From: Xylogone sp. PMI_703
Lineage: Eukaryota > Ascomycota > Leotiomycetes
DNA length: 64,000 bases
Direction: 5' to 3'
NCBI GenBank assembly: GCA_021399445.1
Contig: JAJTUQ010000002.1
Coordinates: 5,580,001 to 5,644,000 of the forward strand
Below, piece after piece: positions 1 to 11,362 of this stretch (its first letter is position 1; the number at the start of each line of letters is the position of its first letter). The position numbers were made by a program, and so were the translations under genes. The notes beneath the pieces were generated by a model, which was given only the letters and a program-made list of their open reading frames with translations, searched no databases and was not told the origin of the DNA.

Positions 1-458
1 GGTAGCTGGTCAGCAACGTTGCTGGCTTCCTCAGCAGCATTGCCGATATTGCCTTGATTGACTTGGCTGTCCTCCTGCTCTTCACGGTCCTCACGGTCTT
101 CACGGTCTTGACGGTCTTGACGGTCTTGACGGTCTTGATGGTCTTGACTCTTCTCGCCCTGAATCTTCTCGTCAAAGCCACTTGCATCGGAATTGGCCTT
201 GGTTGTAGCATCGCTATTTAAGTCGACCTTTCCAACCACGGTGCCACTCTCAAGCTTAAGATTTCCCTGAGGATCAATAAACTTAAAGCTCTTTCCCTTA
301 ACATCATCGGCTTTAGTTTCGCCGAGTCGCCCAATGGTGATCCCGGTCTTGTTTTTGACTTCTCCGTTCTCGTCCACCTGGAATGGGCCTTCTAGAACGG
401 GGGCACCTCCATCCTTTGGAAGATTTGTGGTTGGTCGCTCTGGCACTACTTCAGCCAT
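1..458 (-). CDS. DUF3659-type hydrophilic repeat protein, partial (5' part only)
   Basis: The reading frame is open from an ATG at 458-456 to the left edge, about 152 codons, so the C-terminus lies outside the window. The start is preceded by ACA, a good fungal context. Residues ~22-80 show the DUF3659-like pattern of short Gly-centred segments (DENGEVKNKTGITIGRL, then DPQGNLKLESGTVVGKV). Residues ~106-126 are a charged tract of Gln/Glu-Asp-Arg triplets coded by a 9-bp tandem repeat. The protein is highly hydrophilic with no signal peptide or membrane segment. DUF3659 proteins have no settled biochemical role; a structural or stress-related job is only inferred. A further exon beyond the edge is possible. 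Confidence 0.7.
   Translation of the reverse strand, partial: MAEVVPERPTTNLPKDGGAPVLEGPFQVDENGEVKNKTGITIGRLGETKADDVKGKSFKFIDPQGNLKLESGTVVGKVDLNSDATTKANSDASGFDEKIQGEKSQDHQDRQDRQDRQDREDREDREEQEDSQVNQGNIGNAAEEASNVADQL
81..143. repeat. 9-bp tandem repeat coding for (Q/E)DR triplets
   Basis: Seven consecutive 9-bp units of the form TTNACGGTC, with small changes, stay in phase with the overlapping minus-strand reading frame. Each unit codes for a Gln/Glu-Asp-Arg triplet (one His variant). Such in-frame minisatellites often vary in copy number between strains. Confidence 0.85.
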
Positions 459-1647
459 TGTGTCGTCTCCGGTTATACAAGTTTCAAGTAGCTTGGTATA
501 TGTGGGTCCAATCAGGGGTATACGCTTTGTGAAAATAAAGTAAACTTTCTGATCGGGAACTCTCAATGTAATAATCAAATAATAGTCGTTCAATATGTGG
601 ATGTTTTCTGATTTCCTTAATTGGAATAGTGAGATGATAAGATAATGTATAGTGTTGTAGTTGTTTTGGTATAATGGTATCAATGGGTCATGAAAAGAAA
701 AGTACAAGATTTGGTGGCGGTGCTCCTCCTCTTCATTTTTATAACCTCCTCTGAAATTCAGTGCCACACGTTACTCTCCTGCTGCTATACACCATAGCAG
801 CGAAATCATTGCCTCTACGTCACGATGGTTCCTTGCATATTTTACGCCAGTCAACTGACATCATATGAGGCAGGAGGTTGGAATATCCCATCCACTAAAG
901 CCCATCACATCTGTAACCCTAACTACCCATTGGTTACCAATTACCTCTCTCCAATCCGCATTTATTATGCAAGCAGCCCCGAGACATTAAACGAACTGCT
1001 TGTATGTGTCATTGGCATATCTCTCGCAAACACTAGCAGTTCATGCGAGGTCTATGGATTGGGAAGGTGGCAGAGAGGAGTCCGTTTTCTGGTAGCAAAA
1101 GCCCATTCGCCACAAAATTTCCGTGGGCACAAGGAATATGTCAAGTTTTAGGCTACCACAAACAAGAACTGCCTGTGATGCTCGATAATGCGATTGGCAT
1201 TATCTTAAAGCTTCCGGATCGACATCATAGCTTCCATCAAGCCACAAAGCCGATCCCCGCCCTTCAGCCACCATACGCTAGTGGCGAGAGCAAGGATGTC
1301 CACTTTTTGCTACTGACGCCCCACAGAACTACTATCGACACAGCAGTCGTCTATTCCTTCCCGTGTATATTGCACACCTTGATGCTCTCGCATTAGAGCA
1401 GAAAACCCACTCAGGAGTGAGATCAGTTCGGTATCAGTTACATTTGCAGAATACGTTTGAGATACGCTATCTCATCTCACGCTCTGTCTCTATCAACTGA
1501 ATACTCTTAATAAATGATATTTAATGTTAAAATGAAGCGAAGATATAAGTGGTATATTAATGAATTAATCTGCGCTAGACTCAAAATTTACTACAAGATC
1601 GAATAAACCCTTTCACTGAACACTGTGCCAATGACGATTCTATGTAA
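459..1647. other. Intergenic, no supported gene
   Basis: About 1.2 kb with no recognisable coding region. Two plus-strand open frames (825-1151 and 1043-1396) resemble no family and overlap each other. The segment next to 458 is AT-rich and probably carries the promoter of the DUF3659-type gene. Confidence 0.5.
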
Positions 1648-1989
1648 TTAAACGTTTCCTCTCAGGATATTCTTGTCAATAGTATCTCCAGCTACGCCAC
1701 CAATATGACCTGGGCCCAATGTATCTGCGACGGTATCTCCAAGACCTCGCTGGACATTGTCAACGTCTTTGATACCGGTGACTTCTGTTTTGTGGAGCGT
1801 ATCTATCATATCACAAGTCAGTATTTCCCAGAGCAAAGATGCACTACAAACGCTTTTACCTTTAGTTCCGTAAGAAGTCCTATTCTGTCCGGTGAGTTTC
1901 AAATAAGTATCCTCAATCCAATGCCATGTCGAGTCCGCATATTGAGAGTACCATGGTTTCTGTTGGTCTTGGTTCTGAGCGTGCTCCAT
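1648..1989 (-). CDS. Small hydrophilic fungal protein (94 aa after splicing)
   Basis: ATG at 1989-1987, stop TAA at 1650-1648. A 57-nt intron (1859-1803, GTAAAAG..ATAG) is predicted. Because 57 is a multiple of three and has no stop, the unspliced frame also reads through. Splicing joins TSYGTK to DTLHKTEVTG, giving an uninterrupted small protein: a Trp/Tyr-rich N-terminal half (WYSQYADSTWHWIEDTY) and a Gly-rich C-terminal half ending in RGNV. I recall similar short conserved proteins in other filamentous fungi, often described as stress-responsive, but know of no biochemical function. There is no signal peptide. Intron retention would insert 19 residues and still give a protein. Confidence 0.7.
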   Translation of the reverse strand: MEHAQNQDQQKPWYSQYADSTWHWIEDTYLKLTGQNRTSYGTKGKSVCSASLLWEILTCDMIDTLHKTEVTGIKDVDNVQRGLGDTVADTLGPGHIGGVAGDTIDKNILRGNV

Positions 1990-2797
1990 AATTGCTTGTT
2001 TGTGTTTGAAAAGTTCGTTCTAATAATTAATTTATCGTCTTGTGTAATTATGAAAATGGATTATTTTGAAGTTTCTTTGACATAGTATTTATGTTTTGTG
2101 CTGTTTTTGAGGCATATCTTTGTCCTCACTTCTGCATCATCTGGATAGCCTTATGACGTACCAGGGCGCGTGGATGGTTTCACCATTTCTCCTTATTCTT
2201 TGGTGGAGGGTCGGGTGTTGTGGCGCATGAACGTGGTAATCCAGGGTACTCGTAGCGGTGGCCCGTGGATCGTGGCGCGGTGTGTGAGTGGATAAAAAAC
2301 AGGTTATTTCTCCCGTCCGTCTCAGGAGATCGAGATGCATAATCCGTTCACCACTTGGCAAGGCCTGGATGGGCTACTAAACGGAAGGCAGAGAGCTCGT
2401 TCTTGAAGGATGGATTATAGCAAAGTGCTACTATAGAACCGATCATAATCTCAGGGGAGATTGCATGTTTGGAGAGAAAGAAGGCTTTCTCAAGTGATGC
2501 ATGGCCATTGCTCTCCGCGGTGCATTCTGACGAGAGATGAGTGGTTAGCGCATAGTTTCATTCCAGGCAATGAAGCTGTAAGTGATAGTGTAAATTGTAT
2601 CAAATAATAAGAATCATGAAATTTTATATACTTAAATATCTAATATGCAATATTTAATCTCCTTAAAAGGAGAATAACTCATAGGTATCTTATGCATCAT
2701 CCTTAACTGAACCTTGCCGAATAATATTCGCATCCTTAGAACTCCATTCCCGCCTAACTCCAAAATATGATACCCAGCTGTAAACTACACCGTGCAG

Positions 2798-3558
2798 CTA
2801 ACCAAGCATAATAGGGTCTCCTTTCCTCATCCTCATCTCTTTTCTCGTCAACTCAATTTCCATCACTCTTTTGTCTAGTGGAACCTTCTCATCAAGTCCA
2901 TCATCGTCCACGTCGAAGTAAAGCTGCCAGATACCACTATCTCGTTCTGTCTCCACAACCATGAAGCCTTCCCATCCATCAAACGTCAATCTGCGGTCAA
3001 TAGGCGTGCAGGTCCATGGCCCCACGAGATGCTCTTCTGCATCTTTGCGCAGCCCATAGCGTACTTCGTAGGTGTCTTTGTCCACAAACACCCAGTTTAG
3101 CTGGGGAGGGTCGTCCGCGATGGTAGTCACATAACCATCCCCTCCCTTCCCCCACTTCTTTTCTGGATAAGGGAAGAAATAGCCGGCGAAGAGATGTCCG
3201 AATTGATTTGGTCGTTCGCTGTCGGCTTCAGGATGCGTGTCTGCGGAGAATTTTGCTTTGGGATTTACAGTTGTTGCGTATAACTGCGATGCATGTTAAC
3301 AACTTATTTAATGCGATGCAAGATTCCTTAGAACGGATATGAGAGTTATCTATATCGTACCTTTCCGTCCTTCAGGACTATAGTTCCACCATTGACATCG
3401 GTCGCTTTCTTGCATGGGTCAGAGCAAGTGACGAGGAGGTTTGATTTTTGGCCTCTTGCTTGCTCTCTCTTATTCTGTCGTTGACCTTGATGGATTGCCT
3501 CAGTTGTCCCGATGATAGCAGGACATGCGGCTATAGATGTGATGATTCCTAGCACCAT
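2798..3558 (-). CDS. Conserved fungal protein of unknown function with hydrophobic N-terminus (227 aa)
   Basis: Two exons, 3558-3361 and 3283-2798, separated by a 77-nt intron (GTACGA..CGCAG). Exon lengths sum to 684 nt, a multiple of three. Exon 1 begins MVLGIITSIAACPAII, a hydrophobic stretch that may be a signal peptide or anchor. Exon 2 carries the conserved core: a Tyr/Phe-Pro-rich block (GYFFPYPEKKWGKGGDGY), then NPP-like and WVFVDKDTYEVRYG segments, GWEGFMVVE and YFDVDDDGL. This layout matches a widespread ascomycete hypothetical family. No catalytic motif is visible. A second exon beginning at the GTG at 3130 would drop the conserved upstream part. Confidence 0.75.
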
Positions 3559-4400
3559 ATTTGCGGTCTAGAACGATTGGTTATGTAATATAGCATTCTA
3601 CGATTCATAGAGCAGCATTGGAAGTATGGAATATGAAGTATTCAAACATCCAAGTTAGATATGTTTACTATATCCTCTCGAGTCTCTCTGCAAAATATGC
3701 AGGAAACAGAAAGATGCACACAGAAACCAGCAACAGTTGCCTTCTTACATCAGCGTGTCGCACGGACCAATGAGAGTGATAGGTCGGCTGTGCCTTGCCG
3801 ATAACTTGACAGGCCTGTCCACCCACTGCAGACACCCCTGTCCACGCGCTACCAAGGCGAGGACACTGTTATGCGGAGGGTATCGATAACAAAAAATCAG
3901 GGCCCAACGTCATATCGCCAAAGGGTCCAGTGGACAAGAAACGTTCTACAAGTATTCTTGTCGGATGACGCAAGAACCAGCGCGGTACCAAACGGTGCTC
4001 CCACACGAGCCCCAGCCACAGCATCTGCTTGCAGCACTAAGCCGTTCCAGGAAGGCGTTGGCGACGATCCACCCCGAATCTAGGCTCGTGTGGAGTGGCC
4101 AGGGTATCATCCGTACGTCATATCCAGGATCCAAGTTACACTCTGGGAACATACGAATGCTACTGGAAACGCTCATTATATAGACCAGGACAGATCCTCC
4201 CTCAATCTTAATCGAATTCAGAACTTCATACCAAGTCTTTAATCTAATTGAACACAAGAAACAAAACATCTCACTCAAATCATACCCAAGCAACTTAAAA
4301 CTTTCTATCTCAGTAAGTTTTTAAGAATAACTTACACCTTATGCGATGGCTCCTTACTTATAGCCTCACGCCCTAGAAGAACAAGAACAAATAAGCGAAC
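3559..4400. other. Intergenic, divergent promoter region
   Basis: An 840-bp gap between two divergently transcribed genes. A TATA-like ATTATATAG lies at about 4176-4184, some 220 bp before the downstream ATG, suggesting a long 5' UTR or a 5' UTR intron for the plus-strand gene. The overlapping open frames on both strands (3871-4293) resemble no family and I regard them as non-coding. Confidence 0.4.
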
Positions 4401-5018
4401 ATGTCGGACAACGAGAAGAACCAATACGCCTCCGGCTCTGAGAGTGACAATGATGCTGGTGAGGACCAACCACTCGTCTCGCCCCAACCCGAAACTCAAA
4501 AAGATGAAGGCAACCAGCAGCGTCAGCGCAACCAAACCCAGACCCAGACCCAGCCACAGCAGAATGGGCAGGTGCAGGGCATGCCATGGAACCAGCCCCA
4601 GCAATATGGCAACCAGCAGGTCGCTCCCATGTACGGTGACCAGCGACTCACCGGCAACGTGGGCGGACGCACCGGCGCCATCCGCGAGAGCCGAATCAAG
4701 GACCGCCCGCAGCCAAAGGAGACGCGAGACAGCAGTCTGAAGATCAAAGTCGAGTTGGATCTAGAAGTCGAGGTAGATCTCTACGCACGCGTGAAGGGCG
4801 ATGTGACGATCGGCCTGATGTGATCTGGCTTCTCTGGCTCCGTCGGGCTGGACTCGTTCACATTGTCCCTTGGCGCGCTCTTATCCCTGTTCGTTCTATG
4901 AACCTAGTCATAGAGGTGTGGGAGGGACATCCATGTGCTAACGTATGTGTTTTTTCTCTTCTTCTAGGTCGATCTTTATGCCCGGGTTAAGGGCGATGTC
5001 ACAATTGGTTTATTGTGA
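4401..5018 (+). CDS. Small Gln-rich hydrophilic protein with two alternative, near-identical terminal exons
   Basis: Reading from ATG 4401, the protein is Ser/Asp/Glu-rich, then Gln/Asn/Pro-rich, and ends in an amphipathic segment (LKIKVELDLEVE) followed by VDLYARVKGDVTIGL. The last 17 codons exist twice. Copy A (4773-4823, stop TGA) is contiguous with the main frame and gives 140 aa. Copy B (4968-5018, also TGA) is reached by splicing from 4773 (GAG|GTAGAT) to 4967, using a strong acceptor (GCTAAC branch, long pyrimidine tract, CTTCTAG). Both give the same length; only the last residue differs (Met or Leu). The C-terminal motif recurs in a family of short fungal proteins of unknown function. 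See findings. Confidence 0.72.
4773..5018 (+). repeat. Tandem duplicate of the last coding exon (51 bp each)
   Basis: Copies at 4773-4823 and 4968-5018 differ at 13 of 51 positions. All but one difference is synonymous (ATG versus TTG at the final codon), so the peptide is kept while the DNA has drifted. The 195-nt segment that would be removed has a textbook fungal 3' splice site immediately before copy B. Confidence 0.85.
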
Positions 5019-6755
5019 AGTTCATCAGTCCCGGCTCCTGGTGGTGAATATGGACTGACTGAGTGAGTAGGCGATAATTTCGTGTTTTTGAACCATGCAC
5101 GTGGAGAACCCATATTGACGGCGAGGGTGTTTTCTTCTAGGTTGTTGTGTCCCGCACGCTTTTTTCGGAAGGTGGGATTTGTATTATTACCTTTGTGTGT
5201 GCATTTAGAGCGTTTAATTTCAAATATTGAGATGTCTATTTCCTACTACTACTAGGCAGAATACTATTTCCTTTGGGATTTCTCCTGTGCTCTCCTTTCC
5301 TCTCTGGTGCCTCAACGGTGTCTAACTGAATATGCCCCAGAGCCACCTTCGATCTCAGATTTCTTGCTTTTGCGCCTTCCACGTCATGGGCTATAACTTA
5401 CTAACAAACCTTAAGAAGCTTCGATCTTGGTATCTTGTCATACCCCTGTCATATCCTAGTCAATGTGTTGTGATAGGTTCTTCCGAAGTTGCACCAGTCC
5501 TAATTGTACCATAGCGCGATGAGATATTACGGTAGTGGCGTCACGGCCCGGGCTTGTCCCCCCAGAAATCTGGGAAATATCCATGTCATTTCGCCTATTA
5601 ACAAGGCTGATACGACGGGCGCGATCAGAGTAATGCAGCACAGTACAGTAACTCTATCATGCAGGACGTTTCGAGATACTACTTACTCACAGGTCAAAGC
5701 CTCCCCTCTTATCTACATGAGCCTCTATGCAGTTACGGTTATGTCAGCGGGGTCATGTAAGAGCTTCATGAAATGGAATACTAAGAGTAAAGTTTCGCGT
5801 ATAAGTTGTTATAAATTAGGAAAGGTAGAACTTCAAAATATATAAGAATCCGAAACAGTCAAAATAATATGAGAAAATCTATTCTTGCATATGGTACAAA
5901 ATTGCTTCTGGTCACCATTTCTACACGCGCTTTACAGAAACCCATTGTCTCGGCCTAACGTTACATAACTCTTTTCACTCCTATTTGTTAGCGTCAAAGA
6001 ACCACCATGTACTCCAGTCCTCTCTCGACAAGTGACATAGGTAATCAGGTGAGAACACAAACTTGAGAAATGTAACCTGACTTTGTTGCTGCTGAAGTAG
6101 CAGACCGGAGACCGAAATCCTGTTTTCCCATCTCCTAAGATCGCGATCTTGCGAAGCAACTCTTACCGAGACCCAAGAGGGTGTTAGGCGTGCACATATC
6201 ACCTACCTGCTTTTACTAGTTGCACATCCCATTGCAACCACAGGATCGGCACCACGGACTGGGAAGTTGGTTAGGCAGGGGTGACAGCTGTCATAGGTAC
6301 GTGGGGCCTCATCTCCCTTCTTTTCCGATTTGCCAGCCCTGCATGGTCGCTGGCGTGTCTCTGTCGTCACCAGCCACACTTGCCACACAGACATTTACGA
6401 TTCCCCGCACAATGACGCTATGGGGGCTTCGGGCGATGAAACAAGCAGATCCACGAACGATGTCACTCAAAGGGTCCAAGACCGTCCAAGACGCAGGCTT
6501 GGTTTAACACTGCTAATTCAACCGTAATACGACGTCAATAGCGGACGAGTGCCCAGTTTGACGGAATATGGGGTCACCGGTTATGACCTCACCAAGGCAA
6601 GCTGGAAAGTAGGCGGCCCCACAATTTAAGCCTCAATTTTCTATATATGCGGTTCTGCTCAGTGGTAGATCTAGACTTCAAATCTATCAAAGCAAAAGCA
6701 TACTCAGATATCTACTTTGCAAATATCGAAAAACAAAAACCAAATCACAATCACA
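5019..6755. other. Intergenic, no supported complete gene
   Basis: About 1.7 kb. Several short open frames on both strands show no family resemblance. On the minus strand at 6232-6207 a frame reads MGCATSKSR and runs into a GTAGGT donor at 6206; it looks like an acylated N-terminal exon but no convincing partner exon was found (see findings). Confidence 0.4.
6639..6650 (+). promoter_or_regulatory. TATA-box candidate for the 6756 gene
   Basis: TTCTATATATGC lies about 110 bp before the ATG at 6756 and is followed by CAA-rich leader sequence (AAACAAAAACCAAATCACAATCACA) typical of highly expressed fungal transcripts. Confidence 0.5.
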
Positions 6756-7193
6756 ATGGCCGGTACGGACTTCTAATTTATATCATATTCCTTAGCCACA
6801 CTCCTCCGATTTGCTTATCCTGAACCTGTTATCGTCTTACATGTATCCTAATTAACCCTAGGCCTTCTAGGAAATCTCACAAAGTCCCTCGACAACACCT
6901 TGACTGGTGGTGATGGACAAAACGGCCAGGGCGGTCTTCTCGGAGCCGTCGGAAAGACTGTAGACGGTGTTGGAAACATTGCTGGCCAGACCACAAATGG
7001 TGTAGCTGATACTGCTGGACAAACTACCCGAGGCCTCGGAAACACAGCTGGAGGACTTCTCGGTGGTGGATTACTCGGTGGAGGCGGCGGTCAGCAGCAG
7101 GCACAGCAGGTTCCACAGCAAGCTCAACAACAGATCCCCCAGCAACAGATTCCTCAACAACAGCAGATTCCACAGCAGCAAGTTCGCCAATAG
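6756..7193 (+). CDS. Small Gly/Gln-rich repeat protein (112 aa)
   Basis: Exon 1 is only seven bases (6756-6762, ATGGCCG). A 99-nt intron (GTACGG..CCTAG) follows and exon 2 runs 6862-7193, total 339 nt. The product begins MAGLLGNLTKSLDNTL and contains repeated Gly-Leu-Leu-Gly and GN(I/T)AGQTT.G units, then a C-terminal run of Gln with interspersed Ile-Pro (residues ~80-112). It has no Cys, signal peptide or membrane span. Similar small proteins occur in many filamentous fungi next to stress or conidiation genes. LEA-like protective behaviour is an inference from composition only. The CAAT/CACA-rich leader suggests strong expression. Confidence 0.72.
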
Positions 7194-7439
7194 AGGCTTG
7201 GTGGAGGATCTAGGGGGGATAATGTTGTACGAGTATTGTAGTAGTTACGACTATGGAAGGCTTAGATACGCCTATTAATTGAAATAATTTGAAAATCAAA
7301 AAGTGTTATCTGACTCGAAGTTGTAGTGAATGTAACTAACTGACAAAATGTAAATAAGCTTTGTATATGTAACTATATTTTTAACGCGCTTGAGGACTAC
7401 TCCGTAGATCCAAGTCCTAATGCTCCCCTGGGTTCATAA

Positions 7440-8038
7440 GTGGCGGCATACAAAATTCGCAATATCACCGGAGGAAAAGCTTTGCTACAGTTTACTCTTG
7501 TGACAGTAGAACATGAGGAATTCAATCCTTTGGATAGTTTAATAAAGAGGAAATACAGAGTCATTTGTGGCACGAATCGCCTGTCATCCTATATCAAAAT
7601 ATCCAGACTACTCAATAATACTCGAGTTCACCTCTGAGTTTCTTCAAAACACAGCAGTATGTGTATAGAAACAGTCCAGATCAAGTATTTTTTACGCGGA
7701 AGATACACAAAAAGTTTGGGCCAATTCTGAATAAGAATAGATTGGACATTGGATATCGTAGGAAGGTTGCGACGAATCTGGGACTACCTCCTAGGGGTCT
7801 CAAGAGCAAGAGAATACTGGATGTTTCGATGCCGACGATGGTGTTAGAAGAGCATACTGAGAAGTTAGGTCTGAGATTCTGGGATAGGAATACACATAGA
7901 GAACCTAGGACGTTGCCCGGAATCAATTTGGATAACAATTCTCAATTAAAGCTGATGAAAATACTAAAGTTTAAAGGTATAATGGTTAGTCAAGATGCCA
8001 GCATTGATGTCATTGTCGCAAGACTTACAAAGACATAG
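7440..8038 (+). other. Two unrecognised open frames, possibly a degenerate gene
   Basis: Frames 7440-7637 and 7661-8038 begin with GTG rather than ATG and resemble nothing I know. The second (125 codons) is rich in Lys, Leu and Arg. They lie next to the decayed NLR and transposon block and may be parts of a broken gene. No domain or motif can be named. Confidence 0.2.
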
Positions 8039-9250
8039 GATGATTGGAGTAATAGAGTTGTCTGGATATCAACATTTCTTCTCCAATATGGGACCAAAAT
8101 ACTCTTTGCCTCAGAATTAGCGTCCATGAATGGGCATTACTTATTTGCTCTCATTTGAATTCGAATATCCTCTTCTCGGTTGTAATCTCACGGCAGCGCC
8201 GCTGCCTCCGCATCTCTATTCAGCATATCAACATCCCTGATGAGTGCACATCCAGCGAGCTGCCCTTACCCGTTTCATCATCGCAATCATGCACGATCAC
8301 AAGGAAGGACAAACCATCAACAATCACCACTACAGATTTCTCGTTGCAGCATGCTTCTACGCCCGGGCAGCTGACGCCGCAGAATCCTCTGTCGGTCCAG
8401 ATAAGGTAGCGGCCGCAGAACAATTCGATTGAAGTGTCACAATATAAGAATCATGCTAGGAATATGCTAATGAAACAGACCCCGATGCATTAGCGCTTGT
8501 TAAGGAACTAGACGGTCTACCTCTAACTCTGTCCACAGCTAGGGCATGTCTTGAGCACGTGACAATAAGCTTCTCGGATTATCTTCAGCGCTATAAGGAG
8601 TCATAGTCAAAGCTTCAGACGACAAGTCCACAATTAAGCTCCTACGAAGACCGTTCACTATACACGACATGGCAGATCACGTTCGAACGTATCAAATAAC
8701 AAATAGCACATCAGCTAGATTGCTCACACTCTGGGCCTACTTTAACAGACGAGACGTGTAGTTCGAACTCCTTCAACATGCAAACTCGACAGACGATGAA
8801 TAAATACGGAAGCTCACAGAGGATAAGTTGAGTTTCAAAGAGGCTATCACTTTACTGTGTAGCTTCGGGTTAGCTGAACCTACCGGTCGCTCTCGCCGGA
8901 GTTCGAGTCTGGAGTGTATAACATGCACAGCTGTGTGCATTTATAAATGGTATTTGTGCTAAATAAGGAACAGGACGAAGGTCTTGCACGGCTAGCGTCA
9001 AGTTGCGTCGCTTCGAAGGTTCCCATAAGAAATCAAAAAGACTCGTTGAATATTACAACGGCGGCTGCTTCAGCATGCTACCTGGCAAGAGCAGGCCATA
9101 CTAGAAAACAAGATTGATAACTAAGGAATGGAATGGATTTTCCACAACCTAGGCGTGCTCTACGTCTCCCAGGGAAAGCTGGCGGAGGCGGAAGCAATGT
9201 ACATCCGGGCGCCGCAAGGCTACGAGGAGACTCTTGGCCCAGATCCTTTA

Positions 9251-9292
9251 CACGTGATCCCGATGAATTTCCCACCCCTGTGAAATTCCCAC
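9251..9292 (+). repeat. Left terminal inverted repeat of the Fot1/Pogo element
   Basis: 42 bp beginning CACGTGATCC. The first 30 bp are perfectly complementary to the right end; positions 31 and 35 mismatch. Preceded by the TA target duplication. Confidence 0.88.
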
Positions 9293-9504
9293 TTTTCGGA
9301 TTTCACAACACCACACTTCTAAGTATTATAACTCAACAACAACAACTCCAATTGAATTGAAACTAATAAATTATCTATATTACAATACGTAGAATATAAT
9401 GCACTCTTTAAATATTAGATATTACGTAGCGTTGTGGCGCAATTGCTCCTACAACGAAAATAGCCTCCATACCCCACTTGCGCCAATAACACCACAGTAC
9501 CCAC

Positions 9505-11325
9505 TTAGAAAGCCTTTGGTGCAGCTTTCCTGCGTGTGACAGCCTTCTTAGCCTTCCTTTGAGTGGCCAGGAGCTGCCTTTCCAAGGCTCTCTGCATTTG
9601 AGCCTCCTCCTTGGCTTGCTTTTTCAGTAGAGCTTCCTTCTCTTTTTGCTCCTTGGCTAGCTGTCGCTCCAATTGCTTTCTAACTTTCTCTGCTTCCCGC
9701 TGTTCACGTTTATTCTGGGCAGCTAGCCTTCGCTCTACTATGGCCTCTCTTTTCCGTTCTTCTGTAGCCTCTTTTTCGGCCAATAAAGCCTTAGCTTTGA
9801 GGATTTCATCAACACCATACCATTGCGCTTGACCTACAGCTTCTCCGCAAATATTGAGGCGCTGGGAGCGTTGGCTCTTCTTTTTCTGAAGAGCAATGGC
9901 TCTAATCAAGCCCTTATTAGAGTGTTCAGCAATGCTAAGCTTTGCCGACAGCTTATAATTGGCGTTCATGATATGTTGTAGTTTGCTAGAAGAGGGGCTC
10001 CGGACATAGGATTTCTGTAAACGCCTAATACCTTTACAAGTAACAGGAGTCTCTGGCGTTGATATTATTAATGGAAGAGGTGTATTAGGTTCCACAAACA
10101 CTTTATCAAGCACTATGGAAGCTCTGGTTGGCTATATTCCGGTTTTTTCGAATGTAGAAGTAATATTAGCCTTAGTAAAACTATACTCCCATGAAGGCAA
10201 AAACAAGCCCTAGAATAAAGCTTTTGACATAGAAACCTTTCCTTGGCCATCTTGCATTAAATCATTTTGTTGATTAGAGTATTGGACGGCAAGTGGGCAG
10301 AATAAGCTTACATCTAAAGGTTGTAAGCGATGGGTGGTATGGGGGGGAAGGTTGAGCACAAATATCTTGTGCTGATACGTGCACTCAAGGAATTGCATAT
10401 TCACATGGCTAGAATGGCCATCAACAATCAATAAACGCCATCTCCCATTAGCTGTAGCTTTAGTATAACGGTCAAATATTGTTTCTAGCTATCCAAGGCC
10501 TAAAGCGTCAGAAGTCCACCCAGTAGGAGAGGTCGTGAAATAAGCTTTATCTTCTGTTGTTAAATCGTCAATCCAACTTGTTTGAAGGTCTTGCGATTCC
10601 CCTTGATATATGAGACCTGGTGGAAGAGCTTTCCCGGTTGCTGAAATGTAAGCTAAGATAGTAATAAACTCTCTGCTCCTATCTTGTGCGTTTTTGACTT
10701 TACTAGCACGATGAGCTTTTGCGGTCATAATTCTTTTAAAAAACTTCATAAACCAGATCAAGAACCCCTTTTCATCAACATTGTATATGTTTTTAGGCCT
10801 AATGCGATGTTTTTTGATACCGGAGGACAACTGTATGGGCTCTCGTTAGCTATGAAGATTTAAAGACTATATTACAACACAACAAACTCAGAATCACTTA
10901 ACTACTTGATAATAATGCTCAAAAATAGGCTTGTATTCAGATTTGATGCGGTGATAGTCCATATTCTTTAAATACACACTTGTAATCTCTTCCTCATGGC
11001 GCTTCACGAATTGCCCCACCCAGTTCTTTCCCAGGGGCGCTTGTATGATCTCCTCCGCCATATTGTGAACAACCTGAGAAGTTGGAGGCATTCCTCGGTC
11101 GGTAAGAAGATTGATTCGATCAATTAAGACTTGTTCTTGGAGATCGTTGAGGCGTTGTTTGTGTGAAGATGAAGCATCCTTCATAGAGCCATATTGACCT
11201 TTAAATCGTTTTGCAAGCGTGGTTCGTTCTAGAGAGTATTTTTCAGCTGTAGCCTTGAAATTAGGCCGCTCTTGCAATTTCAGATCTGCAATCGCTTTTT
11301 GCATAAGAGCTTCGTTGACCTTCAT
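9505..11325 (-). pseudogene. Fot1/Pogo-family transposase (HTH-CENPB plus DDE), broken by stops
   Basis: ATG at 11325-11323. Exon 1 runs 11325-10906; a 75-nt intron (10905-10831, GTAGTT..ATACAG with a CTAAC branch site) joins YYQ to LSSGIKKHRIRPKN. The frame then stays continuous to TAA at 9507-9505, about 581 codons. Exon 1 carries a pipsqueak-type HTH followed by a Tc5/CENPB-type HTH. The DDE region shows IYNVDEKGF (first Asp), VDGHSSHVN (second Asp) and HRLQPLDV (third Asp). A basic coiled tail (Arg/Lys/Glu/Gln/Ala-rich) ends the protein. Three in-frame TAG codons at 10491-10489, 10212-10210 and 10134-10132 sit where relatives have Trp, so the element cannot make active transposase. Confidence 0.85.
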
Positions 11326-11362
11326 ATTGGTGGTTGAAGTGTTGGTGGTTAAGGGGGAAAAT

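Noticed and set aside
8885..8905. GTTCGAGTCT, like a tRNA B-box
   Set aside because: It lies inside the NLR pseudogene and has no A-box, acceptor stem or cloverleaf partner.
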